Below are positions 1-11,406 of a stretch of DNA of 64,000 bases, in pieces. This DNA is from Allomyces macrogynus ATCC 38327 (taxonomy: Eukaryota; Blastocladiomycota; Blastocladiomycetes; Blastocladiales; Blastocladiaceae). The stretch covers positions 651,027-715,026 of the forward strand of contig GG745331.1 of assembly GCA_000151295.1 (NCBI GenBank), written 5' to 3'. Position 1 is the stretch's first letter; every line of letters starts with the position of its first letter. The notes below the pieces were generated by a model. That model worked only from the letters and a program-made list of their open reading frames with translations, had not been told where the DNA came from and searched no databases. A program made the translations under genes and the position numbers.

Positions 1-27
1 CCCCCCCCCCCCCCCCCCCCCCCCCCC
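1..27. repeat. Homopolymer C run at the window edge
   Basis: The first 27 bases are all C. This may be a low-complexity tract or an assembly or sequencing artefact at a contig end. Nothing functional can be read from it. Confidence 0.9.
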
Positions 28-304
28 ACCGTCATGCCGGGCCGGATGCTGCGCGCCGACCTTGTCTATGCGCGGGTGCGCGCGCGCGAAGGCGTAGCAG
101 GACGGGAACGGCGGCACGGGTGGGTGATGAATTGGGCCCCTGGCGGCCGAACGGCGAGGAGCTTGCCACTGACGTGTTCCCACCTCCCACCCGTCCCACA
201 CACACGCCCATGGTCATGATTTTTTCGTTCAGCCTTCTTCTCTCCGCTCCCGCCGCCAATCCAGGACTCGGCCCGACCCCAATCGCCCCACCAACCACCT
301 CACC

Positions 305-2542
305 ATGATCTCGCCGCCGCCGCCGGCGACCTTGGCCGCGGACGACGCGCACCGCGGTGCCGCCTCCAACGTCGGCACCGCGCCCCCACCGCCTCCCACC
401 TCCGCGCCCAACTCGTCGTCGCGCGGGCTCCCGTACCTCGTGCACATGCCCGTGGTCGCATCCATGGACGACGATAGCAATAACGACCACGCGCGCGACG
501 CGGATACGCCGTCAACGTCCTACCTGTCGGCGCCCACGGCGTTTGCCCCGCCGCCGTCGCAGCCGAGTGACGCATATCCCCCGCCACCAGCGCGATCCGA
601 ACAACAGCCGCCGGCATCGCTCCCGCCGCTGACGGATTTCCTGTTCAACATGGACGCGGTCCCGCCGCCGCCGACCAACGCGTATGGGATGTCGGGCCAC
701 GCGCAGCAGCCACAGGCACAACCGCAACCGCAGCAGTACGGCGCCCCGCTGACACCCGTGCCAACGTCGCTGCTCGCCGCGATTGGACCTGCCGCGGCAC
801 AACCTCAGCCGCCGCCCGCGAATCCTCCGCCGTGGATGACGGTGCCGCAGCACCACCACGGGCACCCAGGCCAGCAGCAGCAGCAGGCGCACTTTGTCGC
901 GGCGGCCGCGGCCGCGCAGCAGCAGCAGCAGCAGCAGCAGCATCACGCGATGCCGGCGCCGCAGTCGTACCTGCCGACGACACCGGGCCACGCGCCGCCA
1001 TTGACGCCGCACGATGCGGTGTTCCAGCAACAGCACGCGCAGCAGCAGCAACAGCAGCAGCACATGTACGCGGCGCAACATCCGCACCAGCCGGCGCCGG
1101 GGCACGGGATCCACGCGCTCCTCTCGCCGCAATTCGATCCGTCCGCAACAACGCCGCACGCCGAGTACTTCCACGTGCCGTCGCCCGGGTTCGCCCCTGG
1201 TCGGCCCGCGAATGGCGGTGCGCTCGGACTCGTTGCGGCACCGCAACCGCAGGCGCCGCAACAGCCGCCGCCGGCGCACCATATCCTGCACTATCCCGCG
1301 GGCCTAACGCACGTGCAGCCGGTGCCCGTGACGGCACGCAAGAAGAAGCCACCCAAGATCCCGACGCATGTGCCCAACTTGGGTCCCTTGGAGGATTATG
1401 CGACGCTCACGATTGATGGCGAGGATATGACGTTCAAGTGCAAGACGTGCGGCAAAGTGTTTCGCCGGATTTATAATTTGAAGGTAACGTCGATCGATGG
1501 CGCTGGTGGACCTCGCTCGCGATCGGTTTGGTGTCCGACCTCACCTCATTTTCTTGCGGATCCGTAGAGCCATATCAAGACGCACTCGAACGAACGCCCG
1601 CACGCGTGCTCGCTGTGCGGCAAGGCGTTCCTTCGCAAGGCCGATATGTTCCGACACATGAAGATCCACCTCAAGGAAAAGGACCGTGCCGCCGAAGCCG
1701 CGGCTGCCTTGCTAGAGGCTGAACAAAACGGGCAGACGACGGCCGCATCGTCGGCCGGGATCTTGGGTGCCGATGTCCCGCCGTCGCCGCACCATGCGGT
1801 CCCGAACTCGCATTCGCCGCCGCACTCGTCGCCGATGCACCCGCAGCAGCAGCCGATCATGGCGCACGCGCCGCTCGCGGTCCCGCCGTCGCCGTACGCG
1901 GCAGCGCACTTGACGCCGCCGCACTCGGCGGGGTTCGGTCACGTCCAGCAACAGCATCCGCAGCAGCAGCAGGTGCAGTACCAGCAGCAACAGCAGCAGT
2001 ACTACCAGCAGCCGCAGCAGCCGTTGCAGTACGCGGCGCACCCGCAGCAGCAACATCTGCAGGTGCAGCAGCACCACCTGCACCTGCAACAGCAGCAACA
2101 GCCGCAACCGCAGCAGTACTACCAGCAGCAACCGGCACCGCAACCGCACCAATTCGCGCACCCGGCGCCGCCCTCGCACCAGTACCAGCCGCAACCTCCA
2201 CAGCCGCCACCAGTCTCGCACCACGCGGCGCCACAGTCCTACTCGTACGCGACCGCCGGGTACAACCCGGCGCACGTCGATTCGCCGTGGCCGTCTCCCG
2301 CACACGGTGAGTTCGCCGCACCTACCGGACGGCCACCAGTCTCGGTCCAGGTTCCCGCGGCAAGGCTCGCGAACGCGCCGCCCGGCCCAGGAGGACTTAC
2401 ACCGACGTCGGCGTTCCCGTCGGATAACGACGGGGACGTGAAAGGCATGTTCCCGCTTGACTTGCGCAGTTTGCCGGCGCCCGGGTCGGCGACGCCGGCG
2501 GTGGCGGAAGCGGCGGTGAAGCCGGAACCGGCCGGGGAGTAG
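305..2542 (+). CDS. C2H2 zinc-finger transcription factor with poly-Q tracts
   Basis: Probable nuclear DNA-binding regulator of 717 aa in two exons (305-1483 and 1568-2542). The 84-bp intron (GTAACG...TAG, phase 0) interrupts the first zinc finger. After joining there are two adjacent fingers: C-x2-C-x12-H-x3-H starting at CKTCGKVF (about residues 379-399), then a linker of the NERPH type and a second finger starting CSLCGKAF (about 407-427). The rest is Pro/Gln/Ala/His-rich and predicted disordered, with a run of eight CAG codons at 917-940 and many QQQ/HPQQQ stretches on both sides of the fingers, typical of activation regions. Two fingers in the middle of a Q-rich protein resemble fungal regulators of the MIG/CREA or Msn2 type, but the finger sequence does not let me choose one. 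The start is the first ATG in the open frame. The intron makes the two halves look like separate ORFs. Confidence 0.85.
917..940 (+). repeat. (CAG)8 trinucleotide repeat in coding exon
   Basis: Eight consecutive CAG codons encode poly-Gln in the zinc-finger gene. Further interrupted CAG/CAA runs lie near 1025-1065, 1945-2010 and 2040-2130. It is likely to be length-polymorphic. Confidence 0.85.
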
Positions 2543-3506
2543 GTGGACTGGTGGGTGATTGCCACTTTGCGCTTTCCGTGTTGTCTATGTGTTGTATGTG
2601 TTGTCGCGCGCCCGCCGTTACCGCCGTCGTTCGCGTGGGGCGGCGTCGGCCCTTGCATTGTGTCGTACGTTGGGTGGGTTGGAAGGTGGAAAACCGTGTT
2701 GCTGGTCCGTTCTCGTCTCGTCTCGTTGTTTTCGCTGGTCGGTTCGCGGGGGTGGGTGGAGAAGGATTGGATGGATCGTTTGTTGTTGGTGGTGGTTTCG
2801 CGAGTCGGCGACCTTGCTTGCTCTTGCAGGCGTGGGTTTGGTTCCGGCGCGGTTTGTTCGTCTCTGTCGTTGGTGTTTTGGTTCGGTTTGGATTGGATGG
2901 GTGGAGAATTGGCTTTGCATTTGGACGCAAAAGGGGGCGCGATCAGAATCTAGATGGTTATGCTCGCTGGCTCGGACCAGTTTTGAGATGATTTGGCGAG
3001 GCTTTGCACGGGAAGTCAGACCTGGCGACTCGGTTGCGCAAAGGCGGGCCTGCAAGTCGCATTCCGATGACATCCCCACGATTCGACTCAAAAAGGAGAC
3101 ACACAGTTCAATAAATTGGGAAGAGGTGTGTCCATACACAAGACGATGTGCGAAATTTCTAGAACAGGGATGGGGAGTAACGCCAATTGCTGCTAATAAC
3201 TCAGATTTTTTGGCAAAGCGCAAGTTACGAGCCAGTTCTCCGCCGGCGGGGGCATTGCTACATTTGCCAGTTATGAGCGTTGGCGGCAAGTGCGACTGTT
3301 CGATCAATTTTTTCTTGGTTGGATTTTATCGCCGATAAGTTGTACTTTGTTTCGACCCAATTACGCCACTGCCCGGCTCTACACAACCAGGTCACGCATG
3401 ACAATGTCTTGGTATATTCCAAGGCAGATGCTTCGTCGAACTGAAGATGGGTCAATCAACGTGTTGAACAGAGGCGAAGCACGGCTACAAATACATTGAA
3501 ACTCAT
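2543..3506. other. Convergent intergenic region
   Basis: This is about 960 bp between the 3' ends of the zinc-finger gene (+) and AASS (-). The first ~350 bp is T/G-rich on the plus strand and looks like 3' UTR of the zinc-finger gene. The rest is less GC-rich. I see no convincing gene in it; the ORFs of up to 259 codons here overlap in conflicting frames and have no recognisable domain. Confidence 0.6.
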
Positions 3507-6494
3507 TTACAAATCGCGCGCCTTCTCCACAAACTGCACGCCCTCCTTCGTCAAGACATTGAGCATCGGCTCGTAAATGTCGCGATGCATCGGCGCCAAC
3601 ACGCCCCGGCGCGTCATCTTGCCCTGCAGCAGCATCTCGGCCGCGATCGCCGCCGGAATCCCGACCGTCTTGGCCATGGCCGTTGCGCCCGTCGGGACCG
3701 GGTCGCCGTACGTGATCAGCGTCGCCGTGTGCTGTGCCGACTTGCCCGCACGTGTGCGTACCGTAAACTCGTGGTGCATCGCGACCATGTCGCGCTCGCC
3801 CTCCTCGTAGACGAGCATCGACTGCAGCCGCGCGCACGTCGCGTCGAGCGCCGCGGGGCCCGTGGCCGCCGACGCGATGGAGCCGGCAGGGAATGCGGTG
3901 GCCGACTGGTCAAACATGCCGAGCCAGCTCATGGCATCGAGCAGGTCACGGAGGTCCGGGGACGTTGGGAGGAGGCCCGTGCGCAGGGCAATCGCGGGCT
4001 CGAGCGTATCGCGCGTCGGGTTCTTGACGCTGAGGAGACGGCCAAGGAGCGCGGGCCACGACAATTCCGCGGCCTGGGCGCGGTCGATACCGGTGAGCGC
4101 GTCGGTCGCGAGCAGACCGAGCAGGCGGAACTGGAAAACGAGGTGCGAGTAGCCCTTGTACCGGAGCGTGCCGCGGAACATAGTCTTGAGGTGGTCGCGG
4201 TTCAGCTCGTACTGGTCAATGTAGCTGAGCGAGTCGCGGTTCGGCAGACCCTCGAGCGCAAAGCCCTTGTAGATGTTGACGTCGCGCGCACTCAGCAACA
4301 GCCTCTCGGACGGGATCGTGACCTCCTTGCCGTCCATACGATAAATCGCCGAGTTGAGCGCCGCGAGCAGCACACCGCGCGGCGACCACGAAAACTTGTA
4401 CCCGAGCGGGTTGCCCGAGTTCTCGGGCGCTGGCAGGCCACCGCACCACGAGACAAACCCTTCAATCTGGCCACCGTGCGCGTGCACCTCGTCGATGAAT
4501 TGCTTGGCCGTGAGATGGTCAATTCCCGGGTCCAGGCCAACCTCGTTCATAATCGTCACACCGGCCTGTTGCGCGTCGGCGTGCAGCGACGCCATGTCCT
4601 TGGAAATGTACGACGCCGTGACCATGTGCTTACCGCGAGCAATACACTCCTTGGCAATCGGCACGTGCAGCGTTGCGGGCACGAGTGAGACAATCACGTC
4701 GCCAGTGCTCAGGACCGACTTCAAGTGGTCATTGACCGTCGTCGGCGACACTTCAATCTCGGCCACGTGGATGCGCGACGTGTCGCGCGTGGCCGCGAGC
4801 GCCGTGGCCTCGGCCACGTTGTTGGACGCGAGCGTGATGTGCACATGCGGGTCGCGCAGCAGGTAGTCGACGAGCGGGCCCGCAACGAACCCGGAACCGA
4901 GGACCACGACGCGCTTGGCCGAGGCCGCAGCAGGGCTCTTCACCTCACCGGCGGCGGTGATGGCGCTGGGCAGCTTGCCCTCGAGCCAGGCGTGACGCGG
5001 CTCGAGCGCGCCGTCAGCGGCAATCGTTGCGCGCTTGAGCACGGGCGCCTCAAACTCCTGCTTGGCCATTTGCTTGAGGTAGGGCAGCAGCTTGTCGCCA
5101 AAGTACTTGGACGACTCGAGCGGCAGCTCCGACGGCAGAATGTCGACCGACATGATCTGTACGCCCTCGCCGTCCGGGTCCTTGTGCTCCGAGCCCGTCA
5201 GCGGGTCGTACATGAACCAGGGGTCGTCAATCTTGGCCGCGTGCGACATGAACTCGAGCCCGCCGCGAATATCGCAGGAAATATCGGCAATCGTGATCAT
5301 GCGGTTGTTCTTCTTCCACGTCGGGTAGAGTCGCTTGGCCTGCTCGGTCGTGAGCAACCGCGGGAACGGCGTGTCCCAGTAGTGGCCCGTGACGAGCATC
5401 GTCGCGTAGGGTGCAATCTTGTCGGCAAAGACCGACTTGTACTGGTCCGGGTTCGCGAGGTAGTGCGCAAAATCAAACACCGCGTCGGGCGCGTCCTTGC
5501 GCACGCAGTGGTCGGCCACGTCCACGACCGTCGCGTAGATCTTCTTGTTGCTCCACGTCTTGGACTCGACGAGCTGCTGCAGCTCCGATGGCTTGACGTA
5601 CTCATGCGGAAGGCACTGGAAGACCTCCTGCGCACCGCGCGACACGTTACCCGTCCCCGTGAACACAACGACCATGGGGCCAAACGACTGCGGGAGCCCG
5701 TCTTGCTCGATAATCTTGCCGAGATCACGCAGCGTGTCCTTGGCGTGCTGCAGCGTCGGGTAGGTGTGCGCCATGCCAACGTTCAGGAACGGCGTACCGT
5801 AGCCCTTGCCGAGCAAACGCAGACCGAGCGCGTGCAGACCGTCGAGCATGCCCGAGTACCCTGCGAACGTGCCAAACATGACTTGCCGCTGACCTTTGTC
5901 GTTGGTGATCAGTTCGTAGTCCATGAGACGGATTTTCTACACCCAAAATCGCGCAGGTGAGCGTTCCAGCCCGTCGCATCAGCGAGAACGTGCGAGAAAC
6001 TCCTGAAGTACCTTGTCGAGCACGTCCTTGAGCATGCCCATGTTGTAGGACTGGCCCTTATGCGTGTGCGAAAAGTAGAGGTACGACTTGTTCGGGATGA
6101 GCCCGGCGAGCTCGACCTCCTTAATACCCACAATTACGTCGGCCTTGGATAGGTCCTCGGAAATCGTCGCGCCTGCCTACAATTTACGAATTGTAGGCCG
6201 GTCAATCACGGCCATTCCAGCCAACCAAACGACCGCGCGACCGTTGTTCCCACATACCTGGCGGTACCGCTCGTCGCCGACAATCCGGTTGTTGCTCGGC
6301 TGCACAATCACCTCGATCCCGTCCTTCTTGAGCTGCTCGACATGCTCGGGGAGGACGGGCGTGCGACGCTCCCACTTGTGCTTGGTCTCGCGGCGCACGC
6401 CAATCACGGGCCGCGCTGCCGCCGAGTAGTAGCGGAACGAGCGCGGGCGCATCGACGCGCCCGCGGCGCGCGCGGAAACCAGCCGCGCGAACAT
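3507..6494 (-). CDS. AASS: Bifunctional lysine-ketoglutarate reductase/saccharopine dehydrogenase (alpha-aminoadipic semialdehyde synthase)
   Basis: Mitochondrial enzyme that condenses lysine with 2-oxoglutarate to saccharopine and then cleaves it to glutamate and aminoadipic semialdehyde. Three exons (6494-6258, 6176-6012, 5936-3507) give 943 aa, against about 926 for human AASS. The N-terminus is Arg/Ala/Ser-rich without early acidic residues and fits a presequence. Residues about 30-470 form the reductase half: the segment from KHKWERRTPVLPEHV through FFSHTHK and the GMAHTYP and FTGTGNVSRGAQEVF motifs match the animal/plant reductase. From about residue 480 a Rossmann motif (VVVLGSGFVAGPLVDYLL) opens the saccharopine dehydrogenase half, followed by MNEVGLDPGIDHL. 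Exon joints restore family alignment exactly, for example LDK|KIRLMDYE. The oddity is the fusion: fungi normally carry separate LYS1 and LYS9 enzymes run in the biosynthetic direction. Identity is secure; the physiological direction is inferred from the family. Confidence 0.96.
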
Positions 6495-8338
6495 GGTTGA
6501 AGGGGTACTTGAAGACTTGAGGATAGGAAAGCTGGAGGGCTGAGTTCTTTACTTTTGCAGCCGTTAGGACGTGGAGGTGGTGGAGCGTTGCGCGCCGGAG
6601 TGGCGACGGGCAAACAAACCGAGTTGGAGAGAGAGAGAGCTGGAGCGAGCGCGAGCAGTGCTGGTTGTTGTTGGTCCCGGTTGGGGAATGGTCTTTTGGC
6701 GAGAGGGGGTCCGGTCGACGACGTTGGCAGATGGCACGAGCGAGGTCGAAAGCGGGATTTCGCCGGTTTTGTCGCGGCGTTGGTTTTCTTAGCCGGGCAA
6801 GCCTGATCGCCCCATGTGCGTGCCGTGCGTCGAACCAATCACAGCGCGCCGCCCAAGAACAGCCCCGGTCCGAAACTTCCCGATGATGAACGTCAAAGAA
6901 ATAGCGTAATGTCGCGCAATAAGAACATTCACTCTGCTCACCATCTCATGGTTTGCACGCGCGCCGACACCGCGTCGCAGGCAACGACCAAGCAACGACG
7001 CGTCCAACGCGCATCGTTCATCGACTGGAGTGGCACAGACGCCGCGTCCGCGACGAGCGATCCGTCACGGCGCCGGGATCCCGAGAAATCGGTCGGACGT
7101 GGCCAACTTGGGTCCGATTTCTGGGATGAGCACAGCCATGTCAATCTTGCTTGAGCGAGGATGAAACCTTCAAAACGATCCGCACCTGCACCGCGAACCA
7201 ATGAAATCGACTGGACGTAGGACTCGGCCACTTCAAAGAAACCAGGATCGACGCGCGGGTCGGACGTGTCCGGCGAGCCGAGGTACAAGCTATGAGCGCG
7301 CAGAGGGTCAGGTCGTTGAGAAAGAACGGCCAGAACATCATGACGGGGCAAAGCCATGCACACCACGTACCGAAAGGCGAGGCAGACGAAAGCGACACGA
7401 GCGTCGCGAGAATCGGCGCGGCTTGAGTCGATGGCCTGTTTGCGTGGCGATCGCGTAAGGTCTGTCTCACTGTCGTGGAGACGATGCGAGTCGACCAAAA
7501 CGCACCTCCCTTCCGCCGAGGCCAGGAGCGCCAAGATGTTGTCGACGACGACGCACGCGAGCCTCGGTCGTGGTCCACCGTTTTCAGCCGCCATCACCGC
7601 CACGTCGGTCGCAATCACAGCGGCCAGCTCGGTGCTGAGCGACGCGTATCTGGAACAATAACGCGACTTGGTCGGCTCTACGCGCGCTTAATCCACGCGT
7701 GAATGATGGAGACGAACCGAAACTGGATGCGACGCCACGGCGCACTGGGCATGTCCATTTCCCATGGCGACGCTGGCCAGACGAAGCGTTCTCGCAGGGC
7801 CACGTGAAGCAGGGCACGGTCCGACAAGATTACGATCGACCACGGCAATTGGTCTTTGTCATATCCGTCAGGCCGTTCGTGTTCATTTCCTTACGGCTCG
7901 GGCAAATGATCCGCAGCCGCCGCGTGGTGGAGAGCAATTTGGAACAAGGGGCTGATCCGTGCGTGCGCGCTGGAGTTGAAATGGCCAAGTGAACAGGAAG
8001 GACTCAGTCAATGGTGCCGACTGATTGTTGAGAGCTGGCGGAGTCACGGCACTCTTTTCGCCGCGACAGGATCAAGTGTGGCCCCGGTTGTTGAACCAAG
8101 CGTTGTGCGACAAGTTGATCAAAGTCATGGGCGCGTCGCGCGCGGTCTTGCGTTCGTGGTTGGTCCATGGATGATGTTGACGTCGGTGAAGCAAGAGAAC
8201 GCGCTTCGCTTTCAATCGTTCGTTGTGCAGTCGGCTCGACCAAATACGGATCGAAGAAAACGCTACGTATATCAACAGCAATGAAGACTAAAGAAACGAG
8301 AAACCAAATACGATCCACCGGGCGTGAGGATATCCGGC
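6495..8338. other. Gene-poor region upstream of AASS
   Basis: About 1.8 kb between the 5' end of AASS and the 3' end of bL9m. The first ~300 bp should hold the AASS promoter and 5' UTR, with a GAGAGAGAGA run near 6628. The only candidate gene is the minus-strand ORF at 6938-7618, listed separately. Confidence 0.5.
6938..7618 (-). CDS. Doubtful hypothetical ORF
   Basis: An open frame of 226 codons on the minus strand with mixed, protein-like composition up to about residue 165 (for example DNILALLASAEGRCVLVDSH and DPGFFEVAESYVQSI), then a tail that looks non-coding. I recognise no domain. The frame is open upstream of the first ATG and could begin in another exon. Overlapping plus-strand frames are also open, so coding status is unproven; it could equally be a decayed gene or chance in GC-rich DNA. 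Confidence 0.25.
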   Translation of the reverse strand: MIATDVAVMAAENGGPRPRLACVVVDNILALLASAEGRCVLVDSHRLHDSETDLTRSPRKQAIDSSRADSRDARVAFVCLAFRYVVCMALPRHDVLAVLSQRPDPLRAHSLYLGSPDTSDPRVDPGFFEVAESYVQSISLVRGAGADRFEGFILAQARLTWLCSSQKSDPSWPRPTDFSGSRRRDGSLVADAASVPLQSMNDARWTRRCLVVACDAVSARVQTMRW

Positions 8339-9600
8339 TCACGCCGACTTTAGCACCTCCATAGCCTCGCTCTCGCTGGCCGTTGACGGCTGCTCCTGCT
8401 GCTGTTGCTGCTGTTCCTGCTCCGCGGGGGCAATATGCTCCTCGGCGGCGATCACCTCCTCCGCTGCCGTATCCTCGGCACGAGCTGCTGACTCCATGTC
8501 GGCTTGCTCGTACCGCTGGCGCCTGCCGCGGCGGTCCATGGGCGCGACGAGCGGCAGGACCTGGACCTTGAACGGCACGTTCCCGACCATGGGCACGGCC
8601 ACGTTGGCGTCAAACGTGCCAGTGGTCTTGAGCTTGCGCACCTTGCCCTCATCCTTGACGCGGAAGTGGATCTGGTCGGCGTGCTTGATGACCAGGTCGA
8701 ACCCGGGCACGTGCAGCGTGAGCAGCTGGTCGTAGACGGCCTGCGTCGCGACCGACCCGTAGAGCGCGCCGCTCTCGTCGGCCGCAGCTTGAATAGAGAT
8801 AGGGCCGACCGTGGCCAACCGCTCTTGCAGCGCCGCGGCCACGTCTTTGCGCAGCTGCAGCATCTTCATCACCGTAGGCGTGCCGTCCGAGTCGCCCGAC
8901 GCGGACGCAGTACCGAGCGCGTCCAGGACCGAGGTCTTGTATGACTCGCCCTTGCTCTTGGGCGTGATCTTGCCGTCGTAGTAGGCCTGGATCGTGGCCA
9001 CGGGGTACCCGAGCGCCTGGTAGACGGCCTTGTGAGCGCGGAAACCGCGCTGGTCGCGCGGGATCATGAGACCCTTCTTGGTTCCCATGACAAAGTTGCG
9101 CGCGAAACCAGCTGGAGAGCGGAGAGTACAGTTGGGGTTAGTAGGAGCCGATTCGCTGGGGGGTGTCCGCGGGGAAAGCGGGATCAGCGGGACCGGGATG
9201 AAAACGAACCACTCAACATGACGATTTCGCCTACAAACAGAAGGAAGCGATCAGTTTGACAATTCAAACGGGTTGCGGCCCGCCAAACATTTCAGTTGGA
9301 CGGCGAGATACAAACCAGCCTTGCCCACGTTCTTGACATCCTCGGAGAGAATCGTCGCGTAGAGGTTGGTCGAGTGCCGCAACTAGGCGTGACAACGGCC
9401 CGCACGAGCGCAATGGCGGCCACAGTGATCAATCTTCTGCCCGAGGTGTGGATTGATCGCCTCGCCAACGCTGGATTCGGCAGAGCCAAATCGGCGTCGA
9501 CGTTGGGATCCCATACCCGACGTGACATTTGCAGCGGGATCATGGCCGGCCGCGGGGCCGCGGCCATAGAGGCGATCAGCGTGGTTGGGGGCTTGAACAT
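8339..9600 (-). CDS. MRPL9: Mitochondrial large-subunit ribosomal protein bL9
   Basis: Nuclear-encoded bL9m, a structural protein of the mitochondrial 50S-like subunit. Secure exons are 9382-9316, a 21-nt microexon 9230-9210, and 9111-8339. Joined, they give TILSEDVKNVGKAGEIV then LSAGFARNFVMGTKKGLMIP, which lines up without gaps with the bacterial L9 N-terminal domain (ILLDKV..LG..GD.V.VK.GYARNFL.P.G). Downstream, SGALYGSVATQAVYDQL matches the start of the L9 C-terminal domain (LFGSIGT). A 40-residue acidic/Gln-rich tail is extra. The first exon is uncertain. One model uses donor GTATGG after 9517, with the start at 9600 and a 134-bp intron. An alternative keeps coding through RRSIHTSGRRL, a very presequence-like string, but needs a 41-bp intron. 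With the first model the protein is about 314 aa. Confidence 0.88.
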
Positions 9601-9921
9601 GGTGGATACTGGGCCGAATCGCATGAACGCTGTCCTAATTGGTGCTGCCGGTCGAGTGCTGCGAGTTGCTGCCGCACGAGCGTGGTCCGACGCTGGCAAT
9701 CCGGATTGGCACTGGCGAGGTTTCGTGCTGGTTGAGCTTGCACAGAGCCGTTTGGCAAGTTTTTATCAAGTGTCACGTGAAGATCAACCAGGAAAGAGAG
9801 AGACGCAGCGAGACGTGAGCGCTTCATTTATCCTTTCCGCTGGCCTGCGACATTCAAGTCGCATCTCCAACCAAGGCTTCAGATAACTTGCTGCAACCGC
9901 GTGCTGTGACCCGACCTGACC

Positions 9922-11115
9922 ATGTCGTTCCACGTCCCCGTCCGCGGCGGCAACCGCGGTGGTCGCGACCGATTCAGCTGGGAAGGTCAGTCTCATCGAC
10001 TTGCTGCAAAAACCGGGTTTCGATGAAATCCAACCGCCCACCGCCGTAATTATAGACGTTAAGAATGACAAGCACCGCGAAAACTACCTGGGACACTCGG
10101 TCATGGCGCCCGTGGGCCGGTGGCAAAAGGGCCGTGACTTGACGTGGTATGCCAAGGCCGGTTCTACCGAGGCCGAGGCCGCCGAGGCCGCGCGTGTCGA
10201 GGAACTGCGGCGCATCAAGGCCGCCGAGCAGGATGCGATGATGGTCGCACTGTACGCTGACTTGCTCATCGACAAATGGCAGCATCGTGTTTTCTCACCT
10301 CTGCCACCGTCGACACTAGGGGCCTGAAAAAGCCGGACCGCGGCAACGAGGACGTGCACCGGACCAAGGAGGAGCTCGCGCAGATCATGTCCACGATGAG
10401 TCGAGACAATGAGGAGGCTGGTATCGAGCCGCCCGTGGACACGGTTCCCGGCTTGGGGGCTGGCAAGTGCGTATCCATCGTTGGCCCGCGTTCGTTCTCG
10501 CTTCTTTGGACCGATAGCTGAATTGAACGATCTAGGAGTGCTCATCTCGCTGTGCAGTCTCTCGTCACTGCCACGACGCACGACGTCCTACCAGGAAACG
10601 TTGCTCCAGGCACACAGCCGCCGTGCACCTCGTCGAGTTCACGTGTTCCAGTCGCTGTTCCGTCCGCGGACCACGGTCCCGACACGACCAAGGACCACAA
10701 ACAGAGCAAGAAGGAGAAAAAGGACAAGAAAAAGAAGCATAAGCGGCACCGCTCGCGGTTGCGGTCCCCATCTTCTGAATCGGACCGCGATTCTCGCCGC
10801 CACCGCCGCCACCGGTCGCGCTCGCGCTCGCGGGACCGCCTATCCCGCTACCGATCCCGGTCCCGCTCTCCTGTCGCCTCGTACCGCGCGCGGAGGCAAA
10901 GGTCGCTGTCGCCTAGACACGACCGCGATGATGATTTGCCGCGCCGCCGTCGTGATTCTCAGTCACCCAACCGGCACGGGCGGCACCAGGACGCTCGCGA
11001 GAGGTCGTGCCATGGAGATGAGCGTGACGGAGATCTGCGCCGACGCCATCGCGATAGCCGGAGCCCACCGCGCCGGCGTGAGCGTTCCCAGTCGCGTTCC
11101 CGCGGGCGCGACTGA
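9922..11115 (+). CDS. MMTAG2: MMTAG2-family RS-rich nuclear protein
   Basis: Homologue of multiple myeloma tumour-associated protein 2, a conserved eukaryotic nuclear protein of unclear molecular role. Four exons (9922-9985, 10056-10251, 10320-10466, 10536-11115) encode 328 aa. The family block is unmistakable: [20 protein letters not shown], then [20 protein letters not shown] and LTWYAK (residues about 9-58). A charged helix with a Leu-Gly junction follows, and then a basic [17 protein letters not shown] tract and an Arg/Ser/His-rich tail resembling SR-type splicing factors. All four exon phases agree (GA+G joints at phases 1, 2 and 2). It is divergent from bL9m with roughly 320 bp between the starts. 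A splicing-related role is an inference from the RS tail only. Confidence 0.93.
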
Positions 11116-11406
11116 AGTCAGAGCCGTGCCTATCGGTTTTCGGTTTTTTGTCGGAATTGATAGCCTTGCCCATTTCTTTGGCGACTTTTTCTCAAGTCAA
11201 TGGTTCGATCGATCGTTGCCGCTCCAATTTGTCAGAGGTGACTTGGAAGTTGGTTTCATCTCAGTCCACCAGCTCGCAGCTCCTCATCGGCGCACTTTCT
11301 CTGTGTCCAGCACCATCAGCCCTCCATCATTCCCACTTCTCGCACCGATTAACAGGCCAACCTCCTTGCCCAACAACGCAACCATCCAGCTCGCGCAGCC
11401 AGAATC

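Noticed and set aside
4725..5960. 411-codon plus-strand ORF
   Set aside because: Antisense shadow of the AASS coding exon.
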